This document shows, piece after piece, positions 21,910 to 32,894 of a DNA stretch of 64,000 nucleotides. Position 1 is the first letter of the stretch; the number at the start of each line of letters is the position of its first letter. The stretch comes from Trebouxia sp. TZW2008 (Eukaryota > Chlorophyta > Trebouxiophyceae > Trebouxiales > Trebouxiaceae). The stretch covers positions 1 through 64,000 of the forward strand of contig BDIU01000148.1 of assembly GCA_002118135.1 (NCBI GenBank). The letters are read 5' to 3'. The translations under genes were made by a program, and so were the position numbers. The notes under the pieces are model-generated. The model made no database searches and had not been told where the DNA came from. It worked only from the letters and a program-made list of their open reading frames with translations.

Positions 21910-24710
21910 TTAGGTGTGTCTGAGGGTTACAGGGCTACAGTTTGTAGCCTGTACCCTGTACGCTGCATGATCAGTGTCACAAGACTTCACCTGTTTCAGA
22001 TCCTCATATCTGAAGACAGGCGGCCTTTTAGTAGCCGTCTCAGCAGCTTCCTTCACAACTCCGCTCAAGATGCCACCGAATCTACGCCCAGCAGGAGTTT
22101 GACTCCCAGGCTCAACTCGTCTTGCCATACCAGTACCAAGAGGGGTCCTATTGACATTGGCTATGCCAAAACCACACTCAGACTCAACTCCTTTTGTAGT
22201 ACCAGCCGCAACTGTACTCCTGCTGGCATCTGCTATGGCAGTATGAAGCGAGGCTGCTGCTATGTGTTCAAGGCCAGCAGCCTTGATTGCAATAGCTGCT
22301 TGGTTGCTGTCTACTGGCAGGGTCGCCGTCGGCTGCTGTTGCAATATACCATGAGCTGCATACGCTTGACCGTGTGGTGCCAGTCTGGGATTGGTCCCAC
22401 TTGCATTTGTCAGATTCAGTGAGCTGACTTGATGACCACTCAGCACATCAGGATGCAGCGTTCGCTGACCAGCTGATGCGTGCACATCACTTTGCAGGTG
22501 CTGGGCTACCGGCACGCATTCTGCAGTTTCTTGCTTGTCATGGCTGTGGATATCATCAGCAACAGGCGGCAGTGCACTTTGCAGCATTTGCCGCTGTGCA
22601 TCTACATTGTCTACTGCGTGGCAAGGCGTCTGCTCAGAGTCAAGTGCAGTGACCATGAGGGCTGTTAAGCTGCCAAAAGGCTCTTGCTCTTGGGCTGTTG
22701 ACCAATGCTCTGGCGGCGGTGCATGGCTCTGCGGTACTACTGACTGCTGCCCAAAAGCGGCTGTGCCACTTTGTACACTTGACTGCAAAGGCTGCAGACC
22801 ATTTTGGGGATCATCGCTGCTGACAGTGTATGGCATTGCTGGAGGTGTGCTGCTGCGACTCCGTCTTCTTTTAGGCGGTCTTGCTGCAATCTGCAGTGGC
22901 TAAAAGCTTTGCTTACTCCTCATCCATCTTTGAGCATGAAATGTTTGCGTTGCAGCAGACAGGCTGGCATAGCTTTCACTCAGACGTGCAAACTCAATCA
23001 CAAGTCAGACTGCTGCAGTGCAGGTCGAGCTGACCTGTTCATGCCATCCTGCAAGCCTGCCAGCATCAAAAGCTTTGGCATACAAGCATGCAATGCTGCT
23101 TTCACAACGGACGCTTTGTCATGCACAGCACGCACCTTTGCTGGAGGCATTGTAGAGGCCTCCCAGCTTTTGTGAGAGGCTCCTGAGGTCATGTCACTGA
23201 AGAGAGCCGACACAGCAGGGAGCTCCACTTCAATGTTGCGACGCGCCATTGCTCTGCCATACACTAGCAGTTTGCCTGTGCTGGGGCTGCAAATACACAC
23301 GCTGCTCATTCACAGCACTGCTTTGTCCAGCTGCTGAATGCATTGCAAGCACTTGACCAGCAAAGCAAACCAGGTGGGCAAAGGTGCAACTCAACAGGCA
23401 ATGTGCTTTAGCGTATGCTCGTGAGGCAATTTGTCTTGTAACTTATTCCAAATGCTGCTGACGAGGAAAGCCTGGTGCTTGCATCGCACAGCAAAGCATG
23501 CCATTGTTTGAGCATCTTCAAAAAGTGCTTACTCTATGGTGGAATCGCTGGAGGTCTTCCTGATGACATTCGGTCTTGTCATGGGGCTTAAACATGAATG
23601 CGCTGACTGCAATGTGTCCTGGTGATGAGAGTACCCAACAGGCGCAGTACAACATGGCTGCACATTGTCCAGGCCATTTGAGTAGAGGCTCAGCTCATAC
23701 TGTTCCTCAGAAACACTGTTGCTGAAGCGCGGTGTCACTGCTGGCAGGTCCCAGTGTGATTGTATCCTTCCCATTGCTGCAGTATGTTCCGGCTGTGAGC
23801 CAAGACTTTCCCGTGTCTCATAGCCAGCATTGCGCAACTCGCGGTATGATTGATGCTGATCGTAGCTGCAGTAAGTACAGATGGCATGAAATCGGCCGGC
23901 AACCTGATGAGATTGAGGTGTAGCATCTTCTGCATCATTTTCGACCAGGTTCTCATTGCTGTCCAAGGACAGCTCTGGCATGTGCAACATGGGCCCCAGC
24001 ATGCTAGCACATTCATGGTCTTCTGGCAGAAGCATATTAGGCTGCAGGTGCTGTTGCTTTGCATGGGCATCATCTGGCTGCATGCTGACTGATGCTGACT
24101 GCATGTCTGCAGCCCACTCATCAAGGTCTGAGGAGCCAGGAAGATGTAGTGATGCAAGGGGGGGTTGGTAACGCTGTTTATGTTGATATTCAGCAGGGCT
24201 AGTGCTGGCTTCAGAACTGCTACAGACTCGTACAGAGCCTTGCTGAGCTGGCTGCTGCACATGGACAGGTAAGGAGATGATTGGAGCAGTATAAGAGCAG
24301 CTCTGAGCAGCATCTGTGTCAGATGCTGCATTGACTTGTCTGCCTTGCATGCCTGCAAATCAGACAGAGCATAACTGCTGATGATATGGTGTGAGGAGAA
24401 ACGTTCAGCAGCATTGCACTGCATGACAAGCTGTACCATCATGTTGACTTTGCTCGGAGACGAGTCTATTGTCGCCAATGTCGCTGTCAAGACCAAGGAG
24501 CAACTCGTCCAGCTGAGGCAGTTCAAAGTTCAAAGTTTGCGGCTCGCCGGCTGCCTGAATTGCCTGTGCCGCTTGCATCTTGTTTGCCGGCCTTGCTCGT
24601 TTGGCGTTGACGCGGCCATCAGTGCTTGTGCCAGTTTCTGCTGGCTTCCGGTTTCGTACAAGAACCCGGGAACGCATGGGAGCTCGACAGTGGACGCACG
24701 ACAGAATCAA
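21910..24710 (-). CDS. Unrecognised Ser/Gln-rich, probably nuclear protein
   Basis: Exons on the minus strand: 24710 (or ATG at 24677) to 24437, 24352-23533, 23286-23035, and about 22890-21910 (TAA). The first three join in frame; the phase into the last exon is unresolved, so one small exon may be missing. The start is Arg/Lys-rich (MRSRVLVRNRK) followed by an acidic leucine segment (QLDELLLGLDSDIGD). The middle is Ser/Gln/His-rich and low in order. The last exon opens with a nuclear-localisation-like PPKRRRSRSSTPP. The end contains FGGILSGVVKEAAETATKRP. Basic cluster plus acidic patch suggests a chromatin or transcription role, but this is inference. It is divergent from PNGase, with about 465 bp between the start codons. 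Confidence 0.6.
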
Positions 24711-25175
24711 GCTTTTTCAACCACGCGACGGCTGCCATAGCATTTTGTGATCAAGTTTCAGCATTGTCTTCCAAAGCCGCTTGCAGCACGTAGCACAACT
24801 GGCTACGGATCAGCTTGCAAGCGACAAGATCTCAACGTTGACAGGTGAGCTCATCCTTCTTTCCAGGTCCTACACACGGCCTTTGTCGCAAGAGTAAATT
24901 GGTTCTCTTGCATTGCGCTTTTGCTTTTCGTTGCAGCAGCAGGTTGACCGCATGCGCGTGCAATCGCGACCTCGGCGAAATCGAACCGAGCAGCAAGTTG
25001 ACTTGGTGAGTCAACGTTGACCGAAAAGAATGACTTTTGCTGCTGCTCGCCTGAAGCTCCGAGTGCAAATTTTATGTCCCCGCTGATGCTGAAAGACATG
25101 ATGCGTTTTGATGTTCAAGGTGCGTTGCGAAACGGATCACGGGTTGAAGTTTACCTGTGAGGTGGTTGATCACGC
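24711..25175. promoter_or_regulatory. Divergent intergenic region between two start codons
   Basis: These 465 bp separate the 5' ends of the minus-strand nuclear protein and the + strand PNGase gene and must hold both promoters and leaders. I see no clear TATA box or conserved element; the part around 24.95-25.02 kb is relatively rich in CG dinucleotides. Confidence 0.4.
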
Positions 25176-28100
25176 ATGGATCTGGACGCAGCCCTGGCAA
25201 GACAGCTGCAGGTGAGTCGTTTGCTGTGGTGGTTGTGGAAGCGATTCCAAGGACATTCCAAGCAAGGCTTACTACGCGTCGTGTCCGTCTTGGAAGGTAT
25301 GACCTCCTTGCTGGCCTGCATGCATAGGCTGAAGAGCAGCTCAGCGCAAATCGAGCTGGCCAGGGTGCTGGCCGTCAGCCAGCAGCAGAGCAGAACTTCG
25401 CAGCACGCCTGCAGAGTGCGTTGAAGACGGCTCTCCAGGTCAGAACCAAGATTGTTTCCCCTCCCTCACAACTGCTCTAGGTCTGGCATGTTTTCCGGAC
25501 ACAAAGGCGCAGCTTGCAGAGTAAAATTCTTACATATGTTATTGTTGCAGTATGAGGATGAGCTGCTGCAAGCAATTGCACAGAGCATCATGCCCCTCGA
25601 TCGTATGAACCGCTCTGCACAAGATGCAGCCACCCTCAGTGCTGCTGTGGGTGAGCGGCCGGTCAGACAGGTTGAGGACTTGTTTGCACAAGAGCTGTTG
25701 ACCTGGTTCAAGCATGACTTCTTTACCTGGGTAAGCACAATACGTTAGCCTGTATTTCTCTACCGACAAGTTTATTACATGATCAGACAGGAACATGGCT
25801 GCATTGTCATGATTGATGACTCAGTGCGTCAGTCTCAAGCTGTTTGATCAGAGAAGCATTGCCAATTTTCAAAGCTTGAGCATACTTTGGCATGCAACAT
25901 AATAATGAAGATTATGTTCAAGTTTGTCAAGGGCAGCATTGCATGATTTGCACATAGCTTCAGGTGGTGTTTGACTGGGTCATGCACGACTGCAGGTCAA
26001 CAGTCCTGCTTGCAGCAGTTGCGGCGGTCATGATATGCATGCATCTGGCACGACTGCTCCAAATGCTGAAGAGCGTGAAGGTGATGCTGGCAGAGTGGAG
26101 CTGCACACTTGCAGCATATGCAGCTGTGTCACCAGGTGTGTCCTGTTTCAAGCTCAAGCCATTGATTATGCTGCTGATCCCTGCAAAGACAACTGTGTGG
26201 GATAGCTCAGCAGCAGCAACATGTTAATTGCCTGACCACTGTTGTGCATCAGCAGCATCCACCACATTTTTTGACATCTTCCCTTGAGCATTTAATTTAT
26301 TTGCATGGGGTCGCCGCATAATTGGACTGCGCCCTGGCATCTGCAACTTGTCTGCTGCTTACATCTGCTCAGGAATCAAGTTGCACGTCATCACTACACC
26401 GTGTATGCAGGTTTCCCAGGTACAACAATCCCGCCAAGCTTCTGGAAACCAGACAGGGCAGATGCGGAGAGTGGGCAAATTGCTTCACTCTTTGCTGCAG
26501 AGCTGCTGGTCTAGAGGCTCGCTACATTGCAGACTGGACTGACCATGTCTGGACTGAGTACTACTCCCATGCACACCAGCGGTGGATCCATCTTGACCCT
26601 TGCGAGGCAGCCTATGACCAACCCTTGCTGTACGAGGTAAAGAGCTTAGCAACGCATGTCAGTCCTTTCAGCATTGCCAACATGCCTGCTTTCAAGACAA
26701 AAACTGTGTCAAATCTTGCACAGAGAATACCAATGACCATACTGACCACTTGCACTAGGTCAAGCGGTTGCAGTGGTCACAAAACATGCCCTACTCACTG
26801 CAGTTGCATGCTGTGTGCACACTGGTCTGGAAAATCTGCATAGATTGGGGTTTTGTCAAATGTCTGGCCCACATAGAAGCAGGCACTGCAATGTGTTGAC
26901 TCCACGGTAATACGCTGACAGCAGCTTAATGGCAGGCAGGCTGGGGCAAGAAGCTCAATTATGTTGTGGGGTTCAGCAGGCACGGCGTCACAGATGTCAT
27001 GAAGCGCTACACCAAGCAGTGGGAGCAGCTCAAGCAGCGCAGGAATCAAGTCAGTGAGGACTGGCTGAGTCAGCAATGCAGCAACCTTACCGCAAACTGC
27101 AGAAGGTAAATACTGCTGCATTCAATGCACCCGATGCCATAACGTCACTGCAAAGTTGCTTGTTTGGAGAAGCTGCTGCCTCTGGAGATCAAGCTGATCA
27201 AGGTTAGCAGCCATAGCATATGTACACACGTTCATGCTCCTCAAACACGCTCACCTCTTTTGCAATGCCCTGGACGTCCTTGTGCTTAAGGTGCAGACCT
27301 TTGTCTGGCTGAGGTGTATATTTGGCTGCCTCTTCTTTGCATCTGTCAATGCTGCATTCACACAACATTGCACTGCAACGATGGACGGCGGAGAAGCAGG
27401 CAGTATGGGAGCAGTGAGACAAAACGGCGCAGGCTGAGCTGGCAGCCCATATCATTACCGCTTTTCTGGTCTGTATACGCTGCACTCACAAACGACATTG
27501 TACTGCAGAGATCGGACGCCCCAGGAGCAGGCAGTATGGGAGCAGCGGGACAGACAGGAGCAGGCTGAGCTGGCAGCCCATGCCAATGCTGCCACCACAT
27601 CCCAGGAGAACAGCTTGCCAGGTATCAGCTTTGGCCCAGCAGCAAAATGGATGCATTGCAATGCACTTCAGCACAAAACGCATCACAACCTCATCCAGTG
27701 GGCATTGCTGTGAAACCAAGACCAAATTCGAACAGCTCCCTTTGACCAGCCACACAGCTAGAACACTACCTTTCAGGCAGCGCTCCAACTTTCTACAAGC
27801 AAATGCAGACATAGTGTCGAGAGCAAGCGGTTTATCTACTTTGCTACATCATTGCTGTGATGCTGTACCGAAGAAACTTTGGACGCTGACTGAAAAGCTG
27901 CAGGTTGCTGTTTTGCTATTGTTACAGTGACATCTCCTTGTAAGGACAATCCATGTAAGGATATGTCTTATGTATAGACAATGCAAGCAGGAACCACTGC
28001 ATTTTGACTGCAATAGCACCTCTCAGTAAGGACAAGCTGATGCAAGGACAACTTTTCTGGAAACCAAAGCAGTCGTTACAGAGAAAAGTCACTGTGTGAG

Positions 28101-31100
28101 GCAACTGTAATTCTGCAGGGAGGCAGACAGGGTCAGAAGGGTGGCGGGCAGCCAGAGGCGAACTTGGCAGCGCAAGCAGCAGCAGCAAGTCTGCTGATGG
28201 GACAGCCTACAAGATGGCTCATGATGCCCATGTTGCAAGCAGACACCCTGACAGGCTGTGTGAGGGAGTTGTTAGGGCGTCTGGAGAGCATGTGCCACAA
28301 CAGACGGCAGTCAAGGTATGCTGCCTTGTCTTCGCCAGTATCACCTTCTCCTTGCAGGCCTCTACTTGCGTTTACATTGACAACAGCAGCACGACAAGCG
28401 TAGCTCTAGTAATTGCAAGGAACAAATGCATGGGGCCAATATATGATTTGTGTTTATCCGAATGTGCAGCAAGCTTCAGTGCCTTTTGCTTTCAGCAGAT
28501 GTGACTGTGCCTTGTTGCCAGCAGGCACTGCTATTTGGTAAAGCATCTTGCTTTCTCAATGCGATGTTGAATTTGACGCAGTCAACCCAACTGGTCCAGC
28601 CTTGCTTTTGCAGGTGTTGTGCCACTCTTATGCCACTATGGATATCATGCATTGACAATGCTTTCTGCAGGCTTTTGATGGATCCCTGGACAGTAAATGG
28701 CTGGACTTTGGAGGAGCCAATGGAGGTGTCACGTGGCTTGAGTACCGACTGCTGCCAAGTCAGCCTGCTTCATCACTTGCAAGCTATAGCTTGACTTCAG
28801 CTGAGGATGAGCCTAGCCGTGATCCCTGTGACTTTGTGCTTGAAGGAAGCTTGGAGCTTGCAACACAATCAGGTAGATGACTTTTGTGTTGTGCATGCTG
28901 CGATCAGAGGACAAATACCAAGATCTGAGCTGCTGAGCATCACTTCGAGCAGTTCAGCTTGATCCTCCTCTGTCTTGCAAATGATGGCAGGTCATTGCAA
29001 TATGGAGTCAATTGACTCTACAAGCAAATCAAGCCCAACAGTCAAGCCCTGGTCCACTGTGTCATGCCAACAAATGCGAAGCCTGCTTTTGACATCTGGA
29101 TCTGCTGTTCTTGCTCTGCCATCAGCACCTAGGGTTGTGAGGACTCCCTTTCAGCCAGTGAATCACCACAAACAATACTCAATACTTGACACGTGGTATT
29201 TGAGATTGTGATTCACTCAGATGCAGTGCAAATTGTAACATATGCAATGCGTTGGCGCCAATATGTGATACGCAATATGTCAGTATTTTGAAATATCAAT
29301 CATTGAAAACAAGAGTATGGTGTTTCTTTTGCTTTCAGCCCAGGTTGACAATGTGCTTTGGTCGAGCGTGAGCTGCAATCACATATATTGGTACATGAAT
29401 TCACAGTAAGTGCTACATGCAGCAGGTGAACCTAATTGGAGACACCTTGATAAGCAGCAGGGTGTCAGCTTTGAGGGCAGGCATCAGACCCGCACTTACA
29501 CTTTGGACCATCCATTGCCCTGCAGGTATGCCCTCTTCTGGCTCTGAAATATCTCTGTGCACAAGACCCACAACAAGCCAGAGCATGCCCAATGGCCTGT
29601 TCTGGCAGTGTTGCTGCATTTCTTAAACTTGTGAACCTCAAGAAAGTGCACATGCTCATCGGCCAGGCATTGTGACAAAAGAGGCTGGTTTGCCTTCTGT
29701 ACGTTGCCTACTGTGACAACTTTGTCTCCCCGTTTGGCAGAAACAGCAAATTGCTGGTGTACTGCAGCTGCAAAATACGACAGCCACAACATATGACGTA
29801 TGAGTGCAGGGCTTTCCGCTTGCGCATCACAGCTGTCAAGCAGCCAGCATCAGCCAATTCAGTCCAGCTAGCAAAGCTTGATCTTCACAAAACTCCTGCG
29901 CCCCAATCCACACCCCCATCAAGCCTAGCAGAAGCAGTGTTTGCTGTTCAAGAGGCTATCAAGCAAGCACAGCAGGATCAGCATGCGGCAATGCAGAAAG
30001 CATCTGGCACCTTGCTGCTTGTGTTGAGCAATATTGCGCAGCAGCCAAATGAGCAGAAGTTCAGGACACTGAAGCTGGCAAACCCCAGGATTCAAGACAC
30101 GCTCAGCACTGCTATAGGTCTGCAAGTGAGGGCTGTACTTGAGGCTGTAGGTAAAACTGCACCCAAGCCTGCTCTTCCATGTTGTTGAATCTGTGTCCAG
30201 TCTAGGATGTTAGTCTGCAAGACTGTGCCTGACGTGCTTCAGGCATGAGCTATGCAGCGCTTTTATGCACTATGGCAACCTTCCAGCACAAACAGGGCAA
30301 CACAAGCTTGTTTGTGCTGCTTTATCAGTCAATCTGCTCAATCTCCATATCGCTTCTTCAGAAAACTTGCAGACATCCCTTAGGCTGATGCATCTAGCAT
30401 CCAGCCTTTTCCACATGAACCAAGGATGTTGCAGACATGCATAAAGTGTTTCACTAGTGATTGGGCACAAGTTATCAGGGATTATTCTTCCACAGACTAT
30501 CTGTACCATGTAATCAAAAAGGCTAAACCCCAAAGCAGTTTGCTTGCGACAATGACAGGGTCCTCTCAACGTGCAGGGTTCAAAGCCATGCCAAGGCAGT
30601 GCAAACAGCCTCCAGAGGCCATGCTGTTCTTGGACAGGTCAGACGCAATCACCAATGTGTTGCATGCCTTAGCTTTGCTCCAGCGTCCAACACCTTCAGA
30701 TCAGCCTCAGGCACACAGCCTAGGCATTGACACACAGCTACAGCCAGATGCAAGTCAGCAGCAAGCCATCATTGATGATGCAGCAGATGCTTCAGAACAA
30801 GCTAGACAGGGGGAGCAGAGCAGCACAAGCGTGATCCTGTCAAGTATTGCAGTGAAGACAGATGACACGGTTCTACCTCCTGTGACAGCAGAGCCAAGCA
30901 AGGCACCTGCAGCTGCATCAGCCAGCACAGTGCACACAGCAAACATGTTTGTGCCTGAAACGCCTGCAGCACCACAAAGGACTCAGCAGAGCAGCATGCT
31001 CGCTCAAAGCAGTTCAGGTGATCATTGCATGCTCAATTTCAGCTCACCTGTGTCCTAGCTGTCATTGCTGTGCCAAGTCAGCGCTGTGGCTCCACCCAGA

Positions 31101-31645
31101 AAGTTGGCTGTTGAGCATGATACAAGTGCGCCAAGCACTGCTTCCTTGTGATGCAAGTTGGCAGTCTTGCAGCGCAGCATGCGTGCTTTGCCAATCATCA
31201 GAGCAGCAAAAGATGTCGGACAAAGCTGTCTGCATGTGCGTTGGCTAACATAGAGGCCAACATGTGACTGATCACATCTGACCTTGTGTGGACAGGCACA
31301 GCACAGGAACAGGCAAGTGATGCAACGCCTGCACAAGCTCAAGCACACCATGAGACGCCAGCTGCACCTCAGAGGCAGCACAAGCCAAATGACTTCTCCA
31401 GTGTGGCCACACCAATGGAAAGGCTGCAGCTGCAGACACCCTCTGCTGCTGCTGAAGGAGCAGCTTCTACAAGCACACAGGGCATAGTCACAGGCAGCTC
31501 AACTGCACAGGCAAAGGGCACAGCCGTCAAGCAAACAGATGTGAAGACCCTCATACAGCAGGAGTTTGCAAGGCTGATGGCAACCAAACAGTATGCGCCA
31601 AATCAAGCGGCTACACTGGCAGTACAAAATCTGTCAAAGAGCTGA
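25176..31645 (+). CDS. PNG1: Peptide-N(4)-(N-acetyl-beta-glucosaminyl)asparagine amidase (cytosolic PNGase) with C-terminal-side PUB domain
   Basis: Removes N-glycans from misfolded glycoproteins exported from the ER before proteasomal degradation. Twelve exons join in frame: 25176-25211, 25328-25438, 25551-25730, 25996-26135, 26411-26636, 26936-27105, 27509-27621, 28119-28315, 28671-28872, 29426-29525, 29810-30150, 30577-31017, 31296-31645; this gives about 868 residues. Features in order: two zinc-binding Cys pairs (CSSCGG and CSICSC), the transglutaminase-like core with catalytic Cys in [10 protein letters not shown], His in TDHVWTEYY and Asp in HLDPCE, then [13 protein letters not shown]; a discoidin-like galactose-binding segment ([30 protein letters not shown]); a PUB domain ([24 protein letters not shown], continuing [15 protein letters not shown]); and a Gln/Ala-rich tail ending [13 protein letters not shown]. 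In animals PUB lies at the N-terminus; here it follows the catalytic core. The count of exon segments is thirteen if the 12-codon first exon is included. Confidence 0.93.
27352..27452 (+). pseudogene. Decayed tandem copy of a PNGase exon
   Basis: This intronic segment repeats the exon at 27509-27621 and its acceptor region, about 130 bp upstream: both contain AAGCAGGCAGTATGGGAGCAG or GAGCAGGCAGTATGGGAGCAG and GCAGGCTGAGCTGGCAGCCCA. The upstream copy has lost the acceptor AG (ACTGCAACG instead of ACTGCAGAG), carries a TGA in the exon frame and has no equivalent of the downstream half. Confidence 0.88.
27925..28094. mobile_element. MITE copy 1, pogo-like termini, in PNGase intron
   Basis: About 170 bp starting CAGTGACATCTCCTTGTAAGG after a TA and ending CTTTTCTCTGTAACGACTGC-like on the opposite strand, with final CACTG. 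It is related along its length to 56787-56960: both contain GTAAGGACA several times, TTCTGACTGCA or TTTTGACTGCA, and CAATGCAGTCGTTACA or AAAGCAGTCGTTACA. The right target base pair reads TG rather than TA. No transposase is encoded. Confidence 0.8.
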
Positions 31646-32894
31646 TACGCAAAGTACCAGGCTGCGTATGTTGTCCGCAGACGCATGCTCACGAGTTCCT
31701 TGTCGTGTCGGAACCAGCTAATCACTTCATTATACACACTGCCTGCATGCTTAAGCAGTTGCTGGCCAATTAGATGCTTGCTCACTGTTCACAGTGGCAT
31801 TTATAGCCATCATGATGTGTACAAATGTGTAAATAACCAAGCTATGGTCTGCAATTTCGAAAGCGAAAATGACTGACACGTGAACGAGATCCTGCATTTT
31901 GCCCTGCTGTAAGTCACTGAGTGACAAATGCAACTGTAAAGCATGTAAGAACCCGCCTCTGGAGGGTCTCTAGATGTACGGTGTGACGGTATCCAACACT
32001 CACTTTTATGGTGACAACCGTAACAAAAGGACTTGCGTGTGGTGGCATGCGCCTCTGAAACCATCCGGACCAGGACTCATGACAACGGTGCTTGCTCGCA
32101 TCCCAATCATCCTGGCACGGAGCCCACCAGTCCTAGCTGAAGTCTGAGTCTTATATAGCAGTCCTGCTTTTATGCTTTGTTTTGACATGGGGGGTTTCAG
32201 CTTCACTTGCTCATCATTAGCCTGCACATGTCTTGCCTAAGGATGCGCTTGACACAATGTCAATATACTCAAGGCAGTATAGAAAGTGTCACGTGCTGTG
32301 CATGAGACCTTTGAAAACCAACAAGGTCATGCAAACTGCAAATGAAAGAAGATACGTGAATCACTGCACGTGATGTGCGCTGAGGTGCTCAAATACATGA
32401 AGATGCTCGCAATTAAATGTCATCCAGGAGCTGTGAGCCTAGAATTGTATTCCGATCAAGACGTGCTTGTGGCAATGTCTGTATGTATTGAGGTCACTTT
32501 TCCGTTGCTTATCTACCACATCAAGTACACATGATAGACGAGCTAGAGACACACAATAAGGGGACAAACGCGTTGAGAAAGATGTCCATCCTAGAAAGTG
32601 AACAATAGAATGAGAGGATTCTGGAAATCAAGAAGTCTCTAGAACGCATCAACACCTCAAATTGTGCAAAAAGCTAGTGACATTTCTTGTTGCTCTAGCA
32701 AATAGCCTAGTACTGGTCACTGGACACCGGGTGTCAGGATTCAAATTGCATATCTCTACTTTGTAAGTTGGCAAGGGCAGTGATTGTTGTACTGTACCTA
32801 GTCTATCTCATAAATACAATTACAAGTCCTCAAAACAGTTGTGTAGCATGCGGGATGACATTTTGAAAAATTGTGTGCAAGCACCAATATGAAA
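31646..32894. other. Intergenic region between convergent genes
   Basis: Lies between the PNGase stop and the stop of the minus-strand Crinkler-like gene. No coding frame of interest, RNA gene or repeat is apparent; it should contain both polyadenylation regions. The sequence from 32.2 to 32.9 kb is distinctly AT-richer than the flanking genes. Confidence 0.6.

Noticed and set aside
21877..22422. 181-codon + strand frame opposite the last exon of the minus-strand nuclear protein
   Set aside because: Composition is Cys/Ser-rich and irregular, while the minus strand gives a longer and more protein-like reading.
28975..29211. + strand frame of 78 codons between PNGase exons
   Set aside because: It cannot be joined in phase to the flanking exons; the domain continues directly from 28872 to 29426.
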